Below the pieces are notes generated by a model. That model searched no databases. It was not told where the DNA came from and saw only the letters and a program-made list of their open reading frames with translations. Of a stretch of DNA of 64,000 nt, positions 18,201-26,404 are shown in pieces. Location: positions 1 through 64,000 of the forward strand of contig JAEUQE010000002.1 of NCBI GenBank assembly GCA_016789785.1. Direction: 5' to 3'. Numbering within the stretch: the first letter of the stretch is position 1; the number at the start of each line of letters is the position of its first letter. The DNA is from Bryobacterales bacterium (GTDB lineage Bacteria; Acidobacteriota; Terriglobia; Bryobacterales; Bryobacteraceae). A program made the translations under genes and the position numbers.

Positions 18201-19585
18201 GCTGCCGTGCGTCCCTCCAGAAATTCTCGAATCACTGGAAAAAACGTGGAAAAGCGCCCATAATTGTCGGCAAATGGAACGATCGAGCAGAACTCCGCCG
18301 GAGTGTCGGCTTTAGGCCCATGGCTCAGAATCCCAACAAGCATGAGGTTCTCGCGAAACAATCCCGACCCCGAGGAGCCGCCTTCCGTCAGGCCACCGCC
18401 GTTCCAGAACGCAGCGACAAAGGTATCCAGATCCTTGCCGGCGAACGGCACCGGACGCATGGAGGATCCGAACGAGATGCGCTTGTAGTCGCCGGCTGGA
18501 TGATGAATGCCTGTGACCGAAACGCCCGCTGCGAGCGGCGAGGGATCCCAGCCTGAGAAATTCACTCCATCCGGGACGCTGGTCAACTGAATGAGCGTGG
18601 CATCACCCGATTGGAAGGGTAAGCCGGCCAGATAGCGCGCGCCCAGCGTCCGCGGAACACTGCGGCGGTCCGGAGGTGCGCCGTTGCATCGCGACGATTG
18701 GTATTGCCAGAACGCGTTGACAGTCCGCGCGGCCGCTTCGTTATCGATGCAGTGCTGCGCCGTCAGAAAATAGGGCACGCGGCTTTCGGTGCGAGTGTTC
18801 AACAGCGTTCCCGAGCACGAGAAGGTGCGCCGGTCCGCCTCGTACAAAATCAGCGCCACCGCCTTCGACGTCTCGGCCCAATCGGGGTGACACGTCACAT
18901 CCACGTGGCAGGGCGCGGCGGCGGAGCGGGCAGGGCTCTTCGAGTCCGCAAGACGCGGCAGACCCTCGGAGGTCAGGTGCGAAATCTCCCGGATCTGAAA
19001 CGGAGGATCGTCGACGGGGCCCATCGGAGCGGAGGGCTCGTACTCCACCACGATGTTCTCGTTCAGCACAACGTCGCTCCAAAAGTCGCCGTCGCCAAAA
19101 ACGCCGCGGCCCAAATAGGGACCATGGATCTCCGCCTCGTCGCCCGTACCATCGTGGACCCACAGCCGTCCGCCTCCGATGTCGAAGTCGGTGAAGTGCA
19201 GCCGTATGCCGGCAGCTCCAGGGGATCGCACCGAAATCCGCCAGATCTGCCTTCCGCTGTCGAGGCGATCCAGCCGGGCCTCGCGGAACAAGGACGCGGG
19301 GACATCGCGGTGCAGGCCGGCGAAGGTGACTCCGTCCGGTGCGCTCCGGCGTGCGGCCGCGATGTCGGCGTCGGGCAGCAAGGCAAGCCGGTGCTCAGTG
19401 GCTGGCGCGATTCTCGCCGTTCGGCTGGGAAGTTGCAGTCGCCGCTCCCGGGCCAACCGTGCGCCTTCGGGGTCGGAGTGCCGCAAGGCGCGCACTGCCA
19501 GTCCGCGCTCCATCGGAAGCGTCTGTGCGGGCGCATTGGATAACAGGGTAGTGACCCAGAGTAAGAGAAGTGCCTTCCGAGACAT
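15254..19585 (-). CDS. Secreted lysyl-endopeptidase-like serine protease with seven PPC-like domains
   Basis: This 1443-residue protein starts at the ATG giving the signal peptide MSRKALLLLWVTTLLSNAPA, not at the more distal GTG/ATG-like codons. Residues about 30-190 are a pro-region with a beta-sandwich-like module. Residues about 225-460 are an S1-type protease close to the lysyl endopeptidase group. The catalytic His is in FLTAQHC (about 278), the Asp in GDATLIQL (about 328) and the Ser in GGSSGSGLF (about 406); IHHPAGDYKRISF is also typical. Residues about 469-1382 hold seven units of about 130 residues, each with VPxGATRLEVxxR, DxDLYxRxxQD and LxxGTYFIALGxF, as in bacterial pre-peptidase C-terminal (PPC) domains. 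A charged tail ends the protein. Likely extracellular protein degradation. Confidence 0.9.
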   Translation of the reverse strand: MSRKALLLLWVTTLLSNAPAQTLPMERGLAVRALRHSDPEGARLARERRLQLPSRTARIAPATEHRLALLPDADIAAARRSAPDGVTFAGLHRDVPASLFREARLDRLDSGRQIWRISVRSPGAAGIRLHFTDFDIGGGRLWVHDGTGDEAEIHGPYLGRGVFGDGDFWSDVVLNENIVVEYEPSAPMGPVDDPPFQIREISHLTSEGLPRLADSKSPARSAAAPCHVDVTCHPDWAETSKAVALILYEADRRTFSCSGTLLNTRTESRVPYFLTAQHCIDNEAAARTVNAFWQYQSSRCNGAPPDRRSVPRTLGARYLAGLPFQSGDATLIQLTSVPDGVNFSGWDPSPLAAGVSVTGIHHPAGDYKRISFGSSMRPVPFAGKDLDTFVAAFWNGGGLTEGGSSGSGLFRENLMLVGILSHGPKADTPAEFCSIVPFADNYGRFSTFFPVIREFLEGRTAAPPPATNLPAGGALVSGQARSITIPPVTSARLLNGTNGFTINVPAGATRLEVTLRTSTPNADLDLFARFGQDVALDGARAVADFRSEGTTGDEQIVITGTNLRAGNWFIALGVFTPGVEIRATLTATVTAGTTQPPPTTGQTLTSGVARNINFPAVQGATLFNGPASLTITVPQGATRLEVDMRAITLNADVDLYIRRNQDVGLDGRFVVADFLSEREGDSNESIVISQPQLQPGTYFIAFGVYTRNTPIQVSLTATVVGGSTAPPSGAQNPLVSSEPRSLTLSPVNGPTLIAGASSFTITVPQGATRLEVTLRSPTPEADVDLYIRRDQNVTLENGRVVADFRSDRDGDSNESIILTPPQLAAGTYYIALGVFTPNRSIQVTLTATVSTGTTGPTAPSNVLVSGQPRSFNIGPVTGGALFRGANSGFTITVPQNATRLQISLRTTPADADVDLYARAGQDIGLDGGRIVADARSERPDGTEDIVITGTALQPGTYFIGFGLFSPGVVVQCTVTATVTTGTAPPPTTTGPVTLTSGVSAPFRLPAVSSGTLVAGNRGFRIQVPQGASRLEIRMTSTTASGPADMDLYARFGQDVSINDGVAVADHLIEAPGGTATMVILPTSSPQLRAGTYFIALGQFTKDAEINGSLTATVSTAPAAPTPSALTVLTSGVGVKFALPAVTENTLFFGNRSFRIDVPQGATRLTIQMKADDPGVDTDLFVRAGADTEVDGQGNVVADYAATSRFGDETLTIDLRSQPPLRPGSYFISIGVFTRNLPSSGTITATVERTTFNVTSGTVLNNGTPVLFRLPAVPSPTLFAARDGFQISVPEGVTRLDVTVKSDSPATDVDLFVRFGAPPEITSAGALLTDYGAVTDSGNEEISITASSRPPVRAGTYHIGLGLFSLNAPAGGSILAAFSTQPTEATPDDGVSLRERPGIYFHWDKGTLHKEQLRAKVAGSAKSENGLLEKKKVRAADNSAPRVE
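15440..18180 (-). repeat. Seven tandem coding repeats of about 390 bp (PPC-like domains)
   Basis: Seven consecutive units encode the PPC-like domains of the protease. Neighbouring units 1-4 share long identical stretches such as VPQGATRLEV and ADVDLYIRR, while units 5-7 are more divergent (MDLYARFG; TDLFVRAG; VDLFVRFG). The order suggests recent internal duplication among the first four. Confidence 0.85.
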
Positions 19586-19657
19586 AATTCGGTCACCAGT
19601 GTAACCCGGTTCCCGCATTTTTGTTCCCGCGATTTAACGTCGCCGTGAAGAGGCGCT

Positions 19658-21763
19658 CTACGGAGTGAAGAACGCCCGCACCAGAAACACCGCCATCTGC
19701 CCCCGCGTGGTGATCTGATCAGGGCAATAGGTTGTGGCGGTGCACCCCCCGGTCACCCCCAATTCCCTCAGCTTCTGAATATGCGTGAAGAAAAGGTTGG
19801 CCGGCGAAACATCGGAGAATCCCTGTGGTGCGGGCGAAGGAAACGGTTGGCTCGATGTCACCGCTAGCCGGGCCCGCACCAGGAACGCCGCCATTTGCCC
19901 ACGAGTGACACCGTCGTTCGGACAGTAGCGGTTGGTATCGCACCCGCTCGTAATGCCCATTTCACGCAGTTTCTGAATGAAGCGGAATTGCGGATGCGTG
20001 GCAGCCACATCGGTGAAGTAACTCGTGGAAGGGAAACTGAAGCTGTCGCCGTGCAGCGCACGAACAATCCACTCCGCCATTTGCGCGCGTGTGGTGGCTG
20101 CCGACGGGCAATAACTGCCAGACGCGCAACCCGCCCCCGAGACATTCTGGTTCAGTATCTGAATGTAGTCGAAAAAGAGATCGCTTGCCGGTACGTCCTG
20201 AAACGCGGGTGTGACCGGCAGTGCGGTCTTCTGCAGAACCTGAATGGTTTGGCCGCCAACGCTGATACTGGCCGTCCGCGCCGCACCGCTATTCGTTTGC
20301 GCCGCGAGAGTAAGTGTGCCGCCTCCAGCGCCCTGTCCCGGGCTCAACGTGATCCAATCCACCGATGGAGCCGCAATCCACTGGCAGGCCGGCGAACCGT
20401 TCACCGGAATGGAGATGCTTCCTCCGGCCGCCGGAAGTGTCACGGTCTGCGTGGAGATGCTGAACGAGCACCCCGCGGCCATCTGCGTCACGTGCAAAAC
20501 CGCACCGCCCGTCAACTGGATGTTGGCCGATCGCGAGGAGGCCGACGGATTGGCCTGCACCGTGAACCGCAGCGTCGCGTTGCCCAATCCCGATGCGGCT
20601 CCAGTGAAGGTGACCCACGCCGCGTCGCTGCTGGCTGTCCACGCACATTGTGCTCCCGCGTCCACGCTCGCGGACAGGAGGTCGCCGTTCGCGCCCGCTG
20701 TCGTCGCCGCGCGAGTGAAGCGAGGCGCGCATCCCCCTGATGGCAGAAAGTTCGCCGTCACACTTCTTGCCGATTCCATCGTCACCACAACCGTTGTCTC
20801 GCGCGAAGTCGTCGAGCCGCTCCAGCGGTCGAACCGGTATCCAGCGGCTGGAATCGCCTGCAGACGCACTTGCTCAAACTGCCTGGCCCAGCCGTCCGCG
20901 GTAACAGGCGTCGCCTGAATTGTGCCGCCATTCTGAGGCGCGCCGCTTAGAGTAAGTGGTAATTGCGCCGTAAAGTTTGCAGTCATCACGACCGGAGTTA
21001 GAGGTGTAGTGACGGTGCGGGTGGATCCGCCGGAGTCCGCCCAATTGTCAAACGAGTAACGCAACGCGCTGTCGATCATCTGCGGCGACGGTACGCTCAC
21101 CGTATGTTCCGACCCCGGCGACCAGTTGTAAGCCGCCGGTGTGGTAACTGCCGTGCCGTCGACCACTAACTTCAGCCCCGGAGGATTCGTCACGAGCGTC
21201 ACCGCGGCCGCGCCCGCCGGAGCGAACACCGCCGTGACGTTGCGGAAATTGTTCATCGACACAGAAAGCGGATTCGAATTCCCGGAGTAGTCCCCGCTCC
21301 AACCTACGAAGACGTATCCAGCAGCGGGAACAGCCGTCAGCGTGACCATTGCACCGTTCGGATAAAAGTCCGCCGGGGGCGACGAACTGCGCACCACAGA
21401 TCCCGCGCCGGAGGGCGTGGCCTCAACAGTTAGCTCATATTCAACAGTGAATTGAGCGATGTAAGTCGCCGGCGATGCCGAAGCTGTTACCGTTTGCCGC
21501 TTCGGTCCCCCGTTCGACCAGCCCGAAAACGTATATCTTCCGCCGCAACTAATCTGGGGAGAAATCACATCCAGCGTGTATTGGGCGCCTGGGGTCCAAT
21601 CGGGCCTTTGGGTCTGATTGAAATACTGCCCGTCGATCGCGAAGGTGAGGCCGTTGTACTGCGTCGTCACGGTGGCTTGGCCGTAGACGCCCTGCGCAAC
21701 CGCCAAAAGCAGCCACAGCGCCACCCAAGATGAAAAAGTGCGACGGCCCAGAGTAACCCCCAC
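19658..21763 (-). CDS. Secreted surface protein with InlB-like/Listeria-type repeats, BACON domains and three SLH-like motifs
   Basis: This 701-residue protein starts with GTG at 21763; no in-frame ATG gives a leader. The signal peptide is about residues 1-29 (WVALWLLLAVAQGVYG). Residues about 30-340 carry repeats ending in GW(S) and VTAVFAP or VTANFLP (GYVFVGWSGDYSGNS; GYRFDRWSGSTTS), typical of List-Bact/InlB B-repeat modules. Residues about 345-520 hold two BACON-like domains (ASSDAAWVTFTG; APSVDWITLSPG). The last 180 residues contain three SLH-like motifs (FFDYIQILNQ, FRFIQKLREMGITSGC, FFTHIQKLRELGVTGGC), each followed by YCPx(8)TRxQMAxxLVR. SLH motifs bind cell-wall polymers in other phyla. 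Here they may attach the protein to the envelope. It lies 72 bp upstream of the protease. Confidence 0.85.
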   Translation of the reverse strand: MGVTLGRRTFSSWVALWLLLAVAQGVYGQATVTTQYNGLTFAIDGQYFNQTQRPDWTPGAQYTLDVISPQISCGGRYTFSGWSNGGPKRQTVTASASPATYIAQFTVEYELTVEATPSGAGSVVRSSSPPADFYPNGAMVTLTAVPAAGYVFVGWSGDYSGNSNPLSVSMNNFRNVTAVFAPAGAAAVTLVTNPPGLKLVVDGTAVTTPAAYNWSPGSEHTVSVPSPQMIDSALRYSFDNWADSGGSTRTVTTPLTPVVMTANFTAQLPLTLSGAPQNGGTIQATPVTADGWARQFEQVRLQAIPAAGYRFDRWSGSTTSRETTVVVTMESARSVTANFLPSGGCAPRFTRAATTAGANGDLLSASVDAGAQCAWTASSDAAWVTFTGAASGLGNATLRFTVQANPSASSRSANIQLTGGAVLHVTQMAAGCSFSISTQTVTLPAAGGSISIPVNGSPACQWIAAPSVDWITLSPGQGAGGGTLTLAAQTNSGAARTASISVGGQTIQVLQKTALPVTPAFQDVPASDLFFDYIQILNQNVSGAGCASGSYCPSAATTRAQMAEWIVRALHGDSFSFPSTSYFTDVAATHPQFRFIQKLREMGITSGCDTNRYCPNDGVTRGQMAAFLVRARLAVTSSQPFPSPAPQGFSDVSPANLFFTHIQKLRELGVTGGCTATTYCPDQITTRGQMAVFLVRAFFTP

Positions 21764-21787
21764 TGAAACATGATAACGAAGCGCGCC

Positions 21788-22600
21788 CTACTTGCGCCCT
21801 GCCGCCATCACTTCCTCCGCACGCTTCGGTCGATCCCCATCCCCCAGACGTTGCCCGATCCGCGTAGCCGCTCCGCTCAGGGACTGGACCAGTTTCGGCC
21901 AGTTCGCTTCAGAGATCTCGCTCGTGCTGCCCATCACGCTGATCGCTGCGATTGGATCCGCATCCGGACCCAGCACAGGAACCGCCAGACATCGCACACC
22001 GACGATGTTCTCTTCATCGTCCACCGCGTAACCGCGCTCCCGGGTCAGGGTAAGTTCGGCCAGCAGACGCCGCATCGACACGATGGTGTTTTCGTTGTGG
22101 CGCGCAAGCGCATGAGCGGTCGTTAGCGACCGGAAACACTCTTCGGAAGCGAAGGCGACAATGGCTTTTCCAAGCGCCGTGCAATGCCAGTCCATGCGCT
22201 GGCCAACCCACGTGGCAAGCGGCGTTCCCGGAGGCGCCAGTTGCGCGATCAGCGTCACCTGCCCGGTGGCGAGCACCGCCATGTGAATCACCAGATTCGT
22301 TTGCCACATCAGTCCCAGTAGAAAGGGATTGGCCACTTGCGACAATCCTGCATCGGGGAATGCGCGCACGCAAAGATCGGACAGGCGAGGTCCGGGAAGA
22401 TACACTGTCTTCCCGGCAAGCCGCCGCAGATATCCGGCTCGCTCCAACGTCACCAGCAGGCAATGGGTGGAACTCCGTGGATAGCCCAATTCGCGTGTGA
22501 ACTCCGTCAGAGTAAGTCCACCCGGTGACGCGCTGATGCGCTCCAACACTTCGATGGCACGCATCACAGCCGGCAGTGAAGGCGTCTTCAGATCGCTCAT
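21788..22600 (-). CDS. IclR-family transcriptional regulator
   Basis: This 270-residue regulator starts at the ATG giving MSDLKTPSLPAVMRAIEVLE. Upstream in-frame codons would overlap the operator-like palindrome. Residues about 10-75 are a winged helix-turn-helix (GLTLTEFTRELGYPRSSTHCLLVTLERAGYL). Residues about 85-260 are the IclR effector-binding domain, with WHCTALGKAIVAF and the late RERGYAVDDEENIVGVRCLAVPV signature of the family. IclR proteins sense small acids or sugars and often control a divergent gene and themselves. The divergent neighbour is the third TonB receptor, the most likely target. The SLH protein gene follows 24 bp downstream on the same strand. Confidence 0.92.
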   Translation of the reverse strand: MSDLKTPSLPAVMRAIEVLERISASPGGLTLTEFTRELGYPRSSTHCLLVTLERAGYLRRLAGKTVYLPGPRLSDLCVRAFPDAGLSQVANPFLLGLMWQTNLVIHMAVLATGQVTLIAQLAPPGTPLATWVGQRMDWHCTALGKAIVAFASEECFRSLTTAHALARHNENTIVSMRRLLAELTLTRERGYAVDDEENIVGVRCLAVPVLGPDADPIAAISVMGSTSEISEANWPKLVQSLSGAATRIGQRLGDGDRPKRAEEVMAAGRK

Positions 22601-22620
22601 CCGCAGTCTTCGCTCGCGAC

Positions 22621-22638
22621 TTTCCAGTATAGTGGAAA
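22621..22638. promoter_or_regulatory. Probable IclR operator overlapping the iclR-side -10 box
   Basis: TTTCCA-GTATAG-TGGAAA is a perfect 6-bp inverted repeat in the 150-bp region between the IclR gene and the divergent receptor. Read toward IclR, TATACT lies inside it and looks like a -10 element. Further TTCCA/TGGAA half-sites occur at about 22646, 22676 and 22717. The layout fits autorepression plus control of the receptor, but no good -35 box was found. Confidence 0.5.
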
Positions 22639-22750
22639 TCGCCGTTGGAAACCGCAACATGCCACTCCACGGTAATGGAATCCGCGTGTGCCAGGGGCTT
22701 CCCACTGGCGACAAATTCCACTAGGATGTCGGGCAGAAGGGAACTGTCTC

Positions 22751-25700
22751 ATGTCTCGCATACGCTCCGTCTGCGCAATCTTCCTGGCACTTCTTTGCCC
22801 GCTTTTTCTTCCGGCCCAGACCACAACGGGATCGATCTCGGGCACTGTGCTCGACCCGACCGGTCTGTCAGTGTCCGGCGCCAACATTACCTTGACTGCC
22901 ACCACCACCGGAGTGCAGCGGAAACTCGTCACCTCCGTCTCGGGCGACTTCGTGTTCAACGCCGTGGAAGCTGGTGTCTACAGCCTTGCCGTCGAATCGG
23001 CTGGATTCAAGGTGGTGAAGCGCACAAGCATCAATCTCACCGCGAACGAGCGCTTGTCACTCGGCAACATCAGTATGGAAGTCGGCAGTGTCACCGAGAG
23101 CGTGACGGTTCAGGCACAAGGCACCTCCGTGCAGACCGCCAGTTCGGAACGCTCTGGCGTGCTCACCAGTAGCCAGGTGGAGAACCTGATGGTGAAAGGC
23201 CGCAACGTCAGCAGCCTCCTCCAACTCCTGCCCGGGGTCGTCGACACGAGCAACTTCGATGGGCCGAACCGCAACTTCGGCATCGGACTATATATCAACG
23301 GCGACCGCCGCAATGCCACTGGACTGTGGCTGGACGGCATCCCCACTCAGGACAGCGGCACTGGTTGGATCTCCACGCTGAACGTCAGCATGGATGCCGT
23401 TGCCGAAGTGAAAGTGCTGCTGAACAACTACCAGGCCGAGTACGGACGCATGCGCGGTGCGGGTGTGCAGATGATCAGCAAATCCGGAACGCGCGATTTC
23501 CACGGTACTTTCAGCTACTTCAAGCGCCACGAACAATTCAACGCCAATACGTTTTTTAACAATCGCACCATCGTCGGCGGGCGCCCCGTGGCCAAGCCCC
23601 GCTACCGCTACAACACCTACTCCTACACCATCGGCGGCCCCATCTACATCCCCAAGAAGTTCAATACCGAGAAACAGAAGCTGTTCTTCTTCTGGTCGCA
23701 GGAGTTCTGGCCGCAACAGGGTTCTAACCCAGTCAACAATGTCACTATGCCCAGCGAGTTGGAGCGCGCCGGGAACTTCTCCCAAACCGTCGACGTCAAC
23801 AACCGGCCGATCATCGTCCGCGATCCTCTCAACCAGCAGCCCTTCGCGGGCAACATCGTTCCGCAGAACCGCATCAATCCGAACGGCGCGGCGCTCCTGC
23901 GTTTGCTGCCGGCGCCCAACTTTTTCGATCGCGCGATCTCCGGCGGCAACTTCAACTACGTTTCGCAGAGCGACATCGACCGCCCGCAGCAACTGCTCAC
24001 CATGCGCATCGATTACAACATGAGTTCGAACGACCTGTTCGCGCTCACCTGGTCGCGGCAGGAGGACAAGCAGACCGGAACCCAGGGTCTCGCCACTCCG
24101 AACTCCAACTGGCCCGCCATCAGCCGGACCTTCGTCACGCGCGGCAACATCCTCTCTGGCCGCTACCAGAAGATCATCTCACCGACATTGATCAACGAAC
24201 TCACGCTCGGCTACAACTGGCGTTGGGAAACGGAGTTGTTCCCCGATTCGGAGTTGCAGCGTTTCACCAAGTCAGCGGTCGGCTTCAACACACCGCAGTT
24301 GTTCCCCGATGCGAACCGTCTCAACCTGATACCGAACATCTCGTTTGGCGGCATCCCGAATGTTGCCAACATCAACCTGCCCAACGTGCAGATCGAGACA
24401 AGCTATCCCACCTACATCGTGACCAACAATGTGACGAAGACGCTGCAGAAACACATCTTCAAAGCAGGCATCTTCTACAACCGTCCGGGCTTGACCGGCA
24501 AAGCTCCGGCACAGCGTGGCGCCTACAGCTTCGCGACCGACGTGAACAACCCGCTCGAAACCGGCTTCACCTACGCGAATGCGCTGTTGGGTGTCTACAA
24601 CTCCACTTCGCAGCAGAGCCGCGCCATCATTCCATCGCGAATTCAGAAGGCGTTCGAGTGGTTCGTGCAGGATAGCTGGAAAGTGTCGCGCCGGCTGACG
24701 CTCGAGATCGGCATGCGCTTTGTATGGGGCCCGGCCGGTTATTCGAATCTGCCATCGGGCATGTGGAGTCCGCAGACGTTCGATCGCAGCAAGCAAGTGC
24801 AACTGATCCGGCCCGTGATGTCGGGCGGCCGCCGCGTAGGTCAGGACCCGCGCACCGGTCAACTCTATCCCGCGGTGGCTATCGGCGCAATCGCTCCCGG
24901 CAGCGGCGACCTGGCCAACGGTGTCGTGCTCAACACGCAATCGGGCATTCCCGCGGCGGTCATTCGGAATGCCGGACTTCTTTATTCGCCTCGCTTCGGA
25001 TTCGCATGGGATGTGTTTGGCAACGGATCCACCGCATTGCGCGGCGGTATCGGGATCTTCCAAAGCACCGGAGCAACCGGCGAAGGTGTCGCGGCAAGCC
25101 AGAACATCTACCCGCTGACGGCTACGTCGAATCTCTTCTATGGCTCACTCGCCGACCTCAGCACAGCACCGCAACTGCTGTTCCCCTCCGCGGTCACCAC
25201 CCAACAGGACCCGATGGGCATTGCCCGTTCCTACAACACCAACTTCGGAGTCCAGCAAAAGGTGGGATGGGGAACCGTGCTCGATGTCTCTTACGTCGGC
25301 ACCTTCGGACGGAACCTGCGTTGGGCGTTTGACCTGGACCCGCTTCCGATCGGCGCGAATTTCGATCCACGCAACACCGATCCGACTACAGGCCGCGTGC
25401 TTCCCGCGCCATTCCTGCGCTCGTATCAAGGCTACACCGGCGTCAACTACGCCAACTACGGCGCCACTTCAAACTACCACTCATTGCAGACCATGGTGAA
25501 TCGCCGCTTTGCCAAGAGCATGCAGTTCGGCGCATCGTGGACCTTCTCCAAGTGGCTGAACGCTGTCGATTTCGATGACAACGGAGTATCGCCGTTCGTT
25601 CCCGCTCGCAGTTGGAACTACGGCTTCTCCCAGTTCGACCGAACCCACAATCTACGGGTCAACTTCCTCTACGACGTGCCCAACGTCCCGTGGAAGAATA

Positions 25701-26197
25701 TCGCCTCGAACTGGGTCCTGAATGGATGGCAGCTTTCCGGCATCACCGCATTTATCAGTGGCTCACCGGCGAATGTCGGCTTCACCACCACGAACAATCT
25801 CGACATCACCGGCACACCGTCGCAAGGCGCGCGTATCGTCGTGTTGGGCGATCCGGTGCTCCCGAAAAACGAGCGCACCTTCAGCCGTCACTTCCGTAAC
25901 GATGTGTTCGCGCGCCCGGCAGTCGGAACTTTGGGCACAGGCGGCAAGTGGCTGTTCCGCGGGCCGGGCACAAACAACTGGGATATCTCGGTGGTGAAGA
26001 ACTTCCCGATTCGTGAGCCGCTTCGCCTGCAGTTCCGCCTGGAGATGTACAACACGTTCAATCACACGCAGTTCAGTTCCGTGGATTCGACGGCCCGCTT
26101 TGATCCGCAAGGCGTGCAGGTGAATCCGACCTTGGGCCAGTACACCGGCACGCTGCAGCCGCGCCAGATGCAGATGATGCTGAAACTGACGTTCTGA
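22751..26197 (+). CDS. TonB-dependent receptor, Oar-like, divergent from the IclR regulator
   Basis: This 1148-residue protein starts at MSRIRSVCAIFLALL, which gives a signal peptide ending LPAQ. The regulatory beta-sandwich covers about residues 26-110 (GSISGTVLDPTGLSVSGANI). The plug covers about 115-240, with LMVKGRNVSSLLQLLPGV and the conserved YQAEYGRMRGAGVQMISKSG. The barrel ends with MLKLTF, a C-terminal Phe. It is closest in plug style (GRNVSSLLQLLPGVVD) to the receptor at 45037-48468 (GRDYLGLVKLLPGVVD). Control by the divergent IclR protein is likely from position and the shared palindrome. Confidence 0.9.
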   Translation: MSRIRSVCAIFLALLCPLFLPAQTTTGSISGTVLDPTGLSVSGANITLTATTTGVQRKLVTSVSGDFVFNAVEAGVYSLAVESAGFKVVKRTSINLTANERLSLGNISMEVGSVTESVTVQAQGTSVQTASSERSGVLTSSQVENLMVKGRNVSSLLQLLPGVVDTSNFDGPNRNFGIGLYINGDRRNATGLWLDGIPTQDSGTGWISTLNVSMDAVAEVKVLLNNYQAEYGRMRGAGVQMISKSGTRDFHGTFSYFKRHEQFNANTFFNNRTIVGGRPVAKPRYRYNTYSYTIGGPIYIPKKFNTEKQKLFFFWSQEFWPQQGSNPVNNVTMPSELERAGNFSQTVDVNNRPIIVRDPLNQQPFAGNIVPQNRINPNGAALLRLLPAPNFFDRAISGGNFNYVSQSDIDRPQQLLTMRIDYNMSSNDLFALTWSRQEDKQTGTQGLATPNSNWPAISRTFVTRGNILSGRYQKIISPTLINELTLGYNWRWETELFPDSELQRFTKSAVGFNTPQLFPDANRLNLIPNISFGGIPNVANINLPNVQIETSYPTYIVTNNVTKTLQKHIFKAGIFYNRPGLTGKAPAQRGAYSFATDVNNPLETGFTYANALLGVYNSTSQQSRAIIPSRIQKAFEWFVQDSWKVSRRLTLEIGMRFVWGPAGYSNLPSGMWSPQTFDRSKQVQLIRPVMSGGRRVGQDPRTGQLYPAVAIGAIAPGSGDLANGVVLNTQSGIPAAVIRNAGLLYSPRFGFAWDVFGNGSTALRGGIGIFQSTGATGEGVAASQNIYPLTATSNLFYGSLADLSTAPQLLFPSAVTTQQDPMGIARSYNTNFGVQQKVGWGTVLDVSYVGTFGRNLRWAFDLDPLPIGANFDPRNTDPTTGRVLPAPFLRSYQGYTGVNYANYGATSNYHSLQTMVNRRFAKSMQFGASWTFSKWLNAVDFDDNGVSPFVPARSWNYGFSQFDRTHNLRVNFLYDVPNVPWKNIASNWVLNGWQLSGITAFISGSPANVGFTTTNNLDITGTPSQGARIVVLGDPVLPKNERTFSRHFRNDVFARPAVGTLGTGGKWLFRGPGTNNWDISVVKNFPIREPLRLQFRLEMYNTFNHTQFSSVDSTARFDPQGVQVNPTLGQYTGTLQPRQMQMMLKLTF

Positions 26198-26221
26198 CGC
26201 TCCTCCCCCGAAACGGAACGT

Positions 26222-26249
26222 CGCGCCGATGCATCACTGCACCGGCGCG
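26222..26249. terminator. Bidirectional terminator hairpin between convergent genes
   Basis: CGCGCCG-A-TGCA pairs with TGCA-C-CGGCGCG around a TCAC loop, giving 11 bp with one mismatch. It lies 25 bp past the receptor stop in the 207-bp gap to the convergent oxidoreductase. Nothing else recognisable was seen in that gap. Confidence 0.6.
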
Positions 26250-26404
26250 GCGTTACGATTTCCGCGCTCAACTCACCCTGCGCCTTGCGATCGCCGCCCA
26301 CTCCACCCCACAACCTTCGATCGTGAGGTAAGCAGCACGATGTGATTCCTATCGAAGTGGCCGCCCTGAAAGGCAATGCATCCGCGCGCTGTCCGTGTAG
26401 GCAT

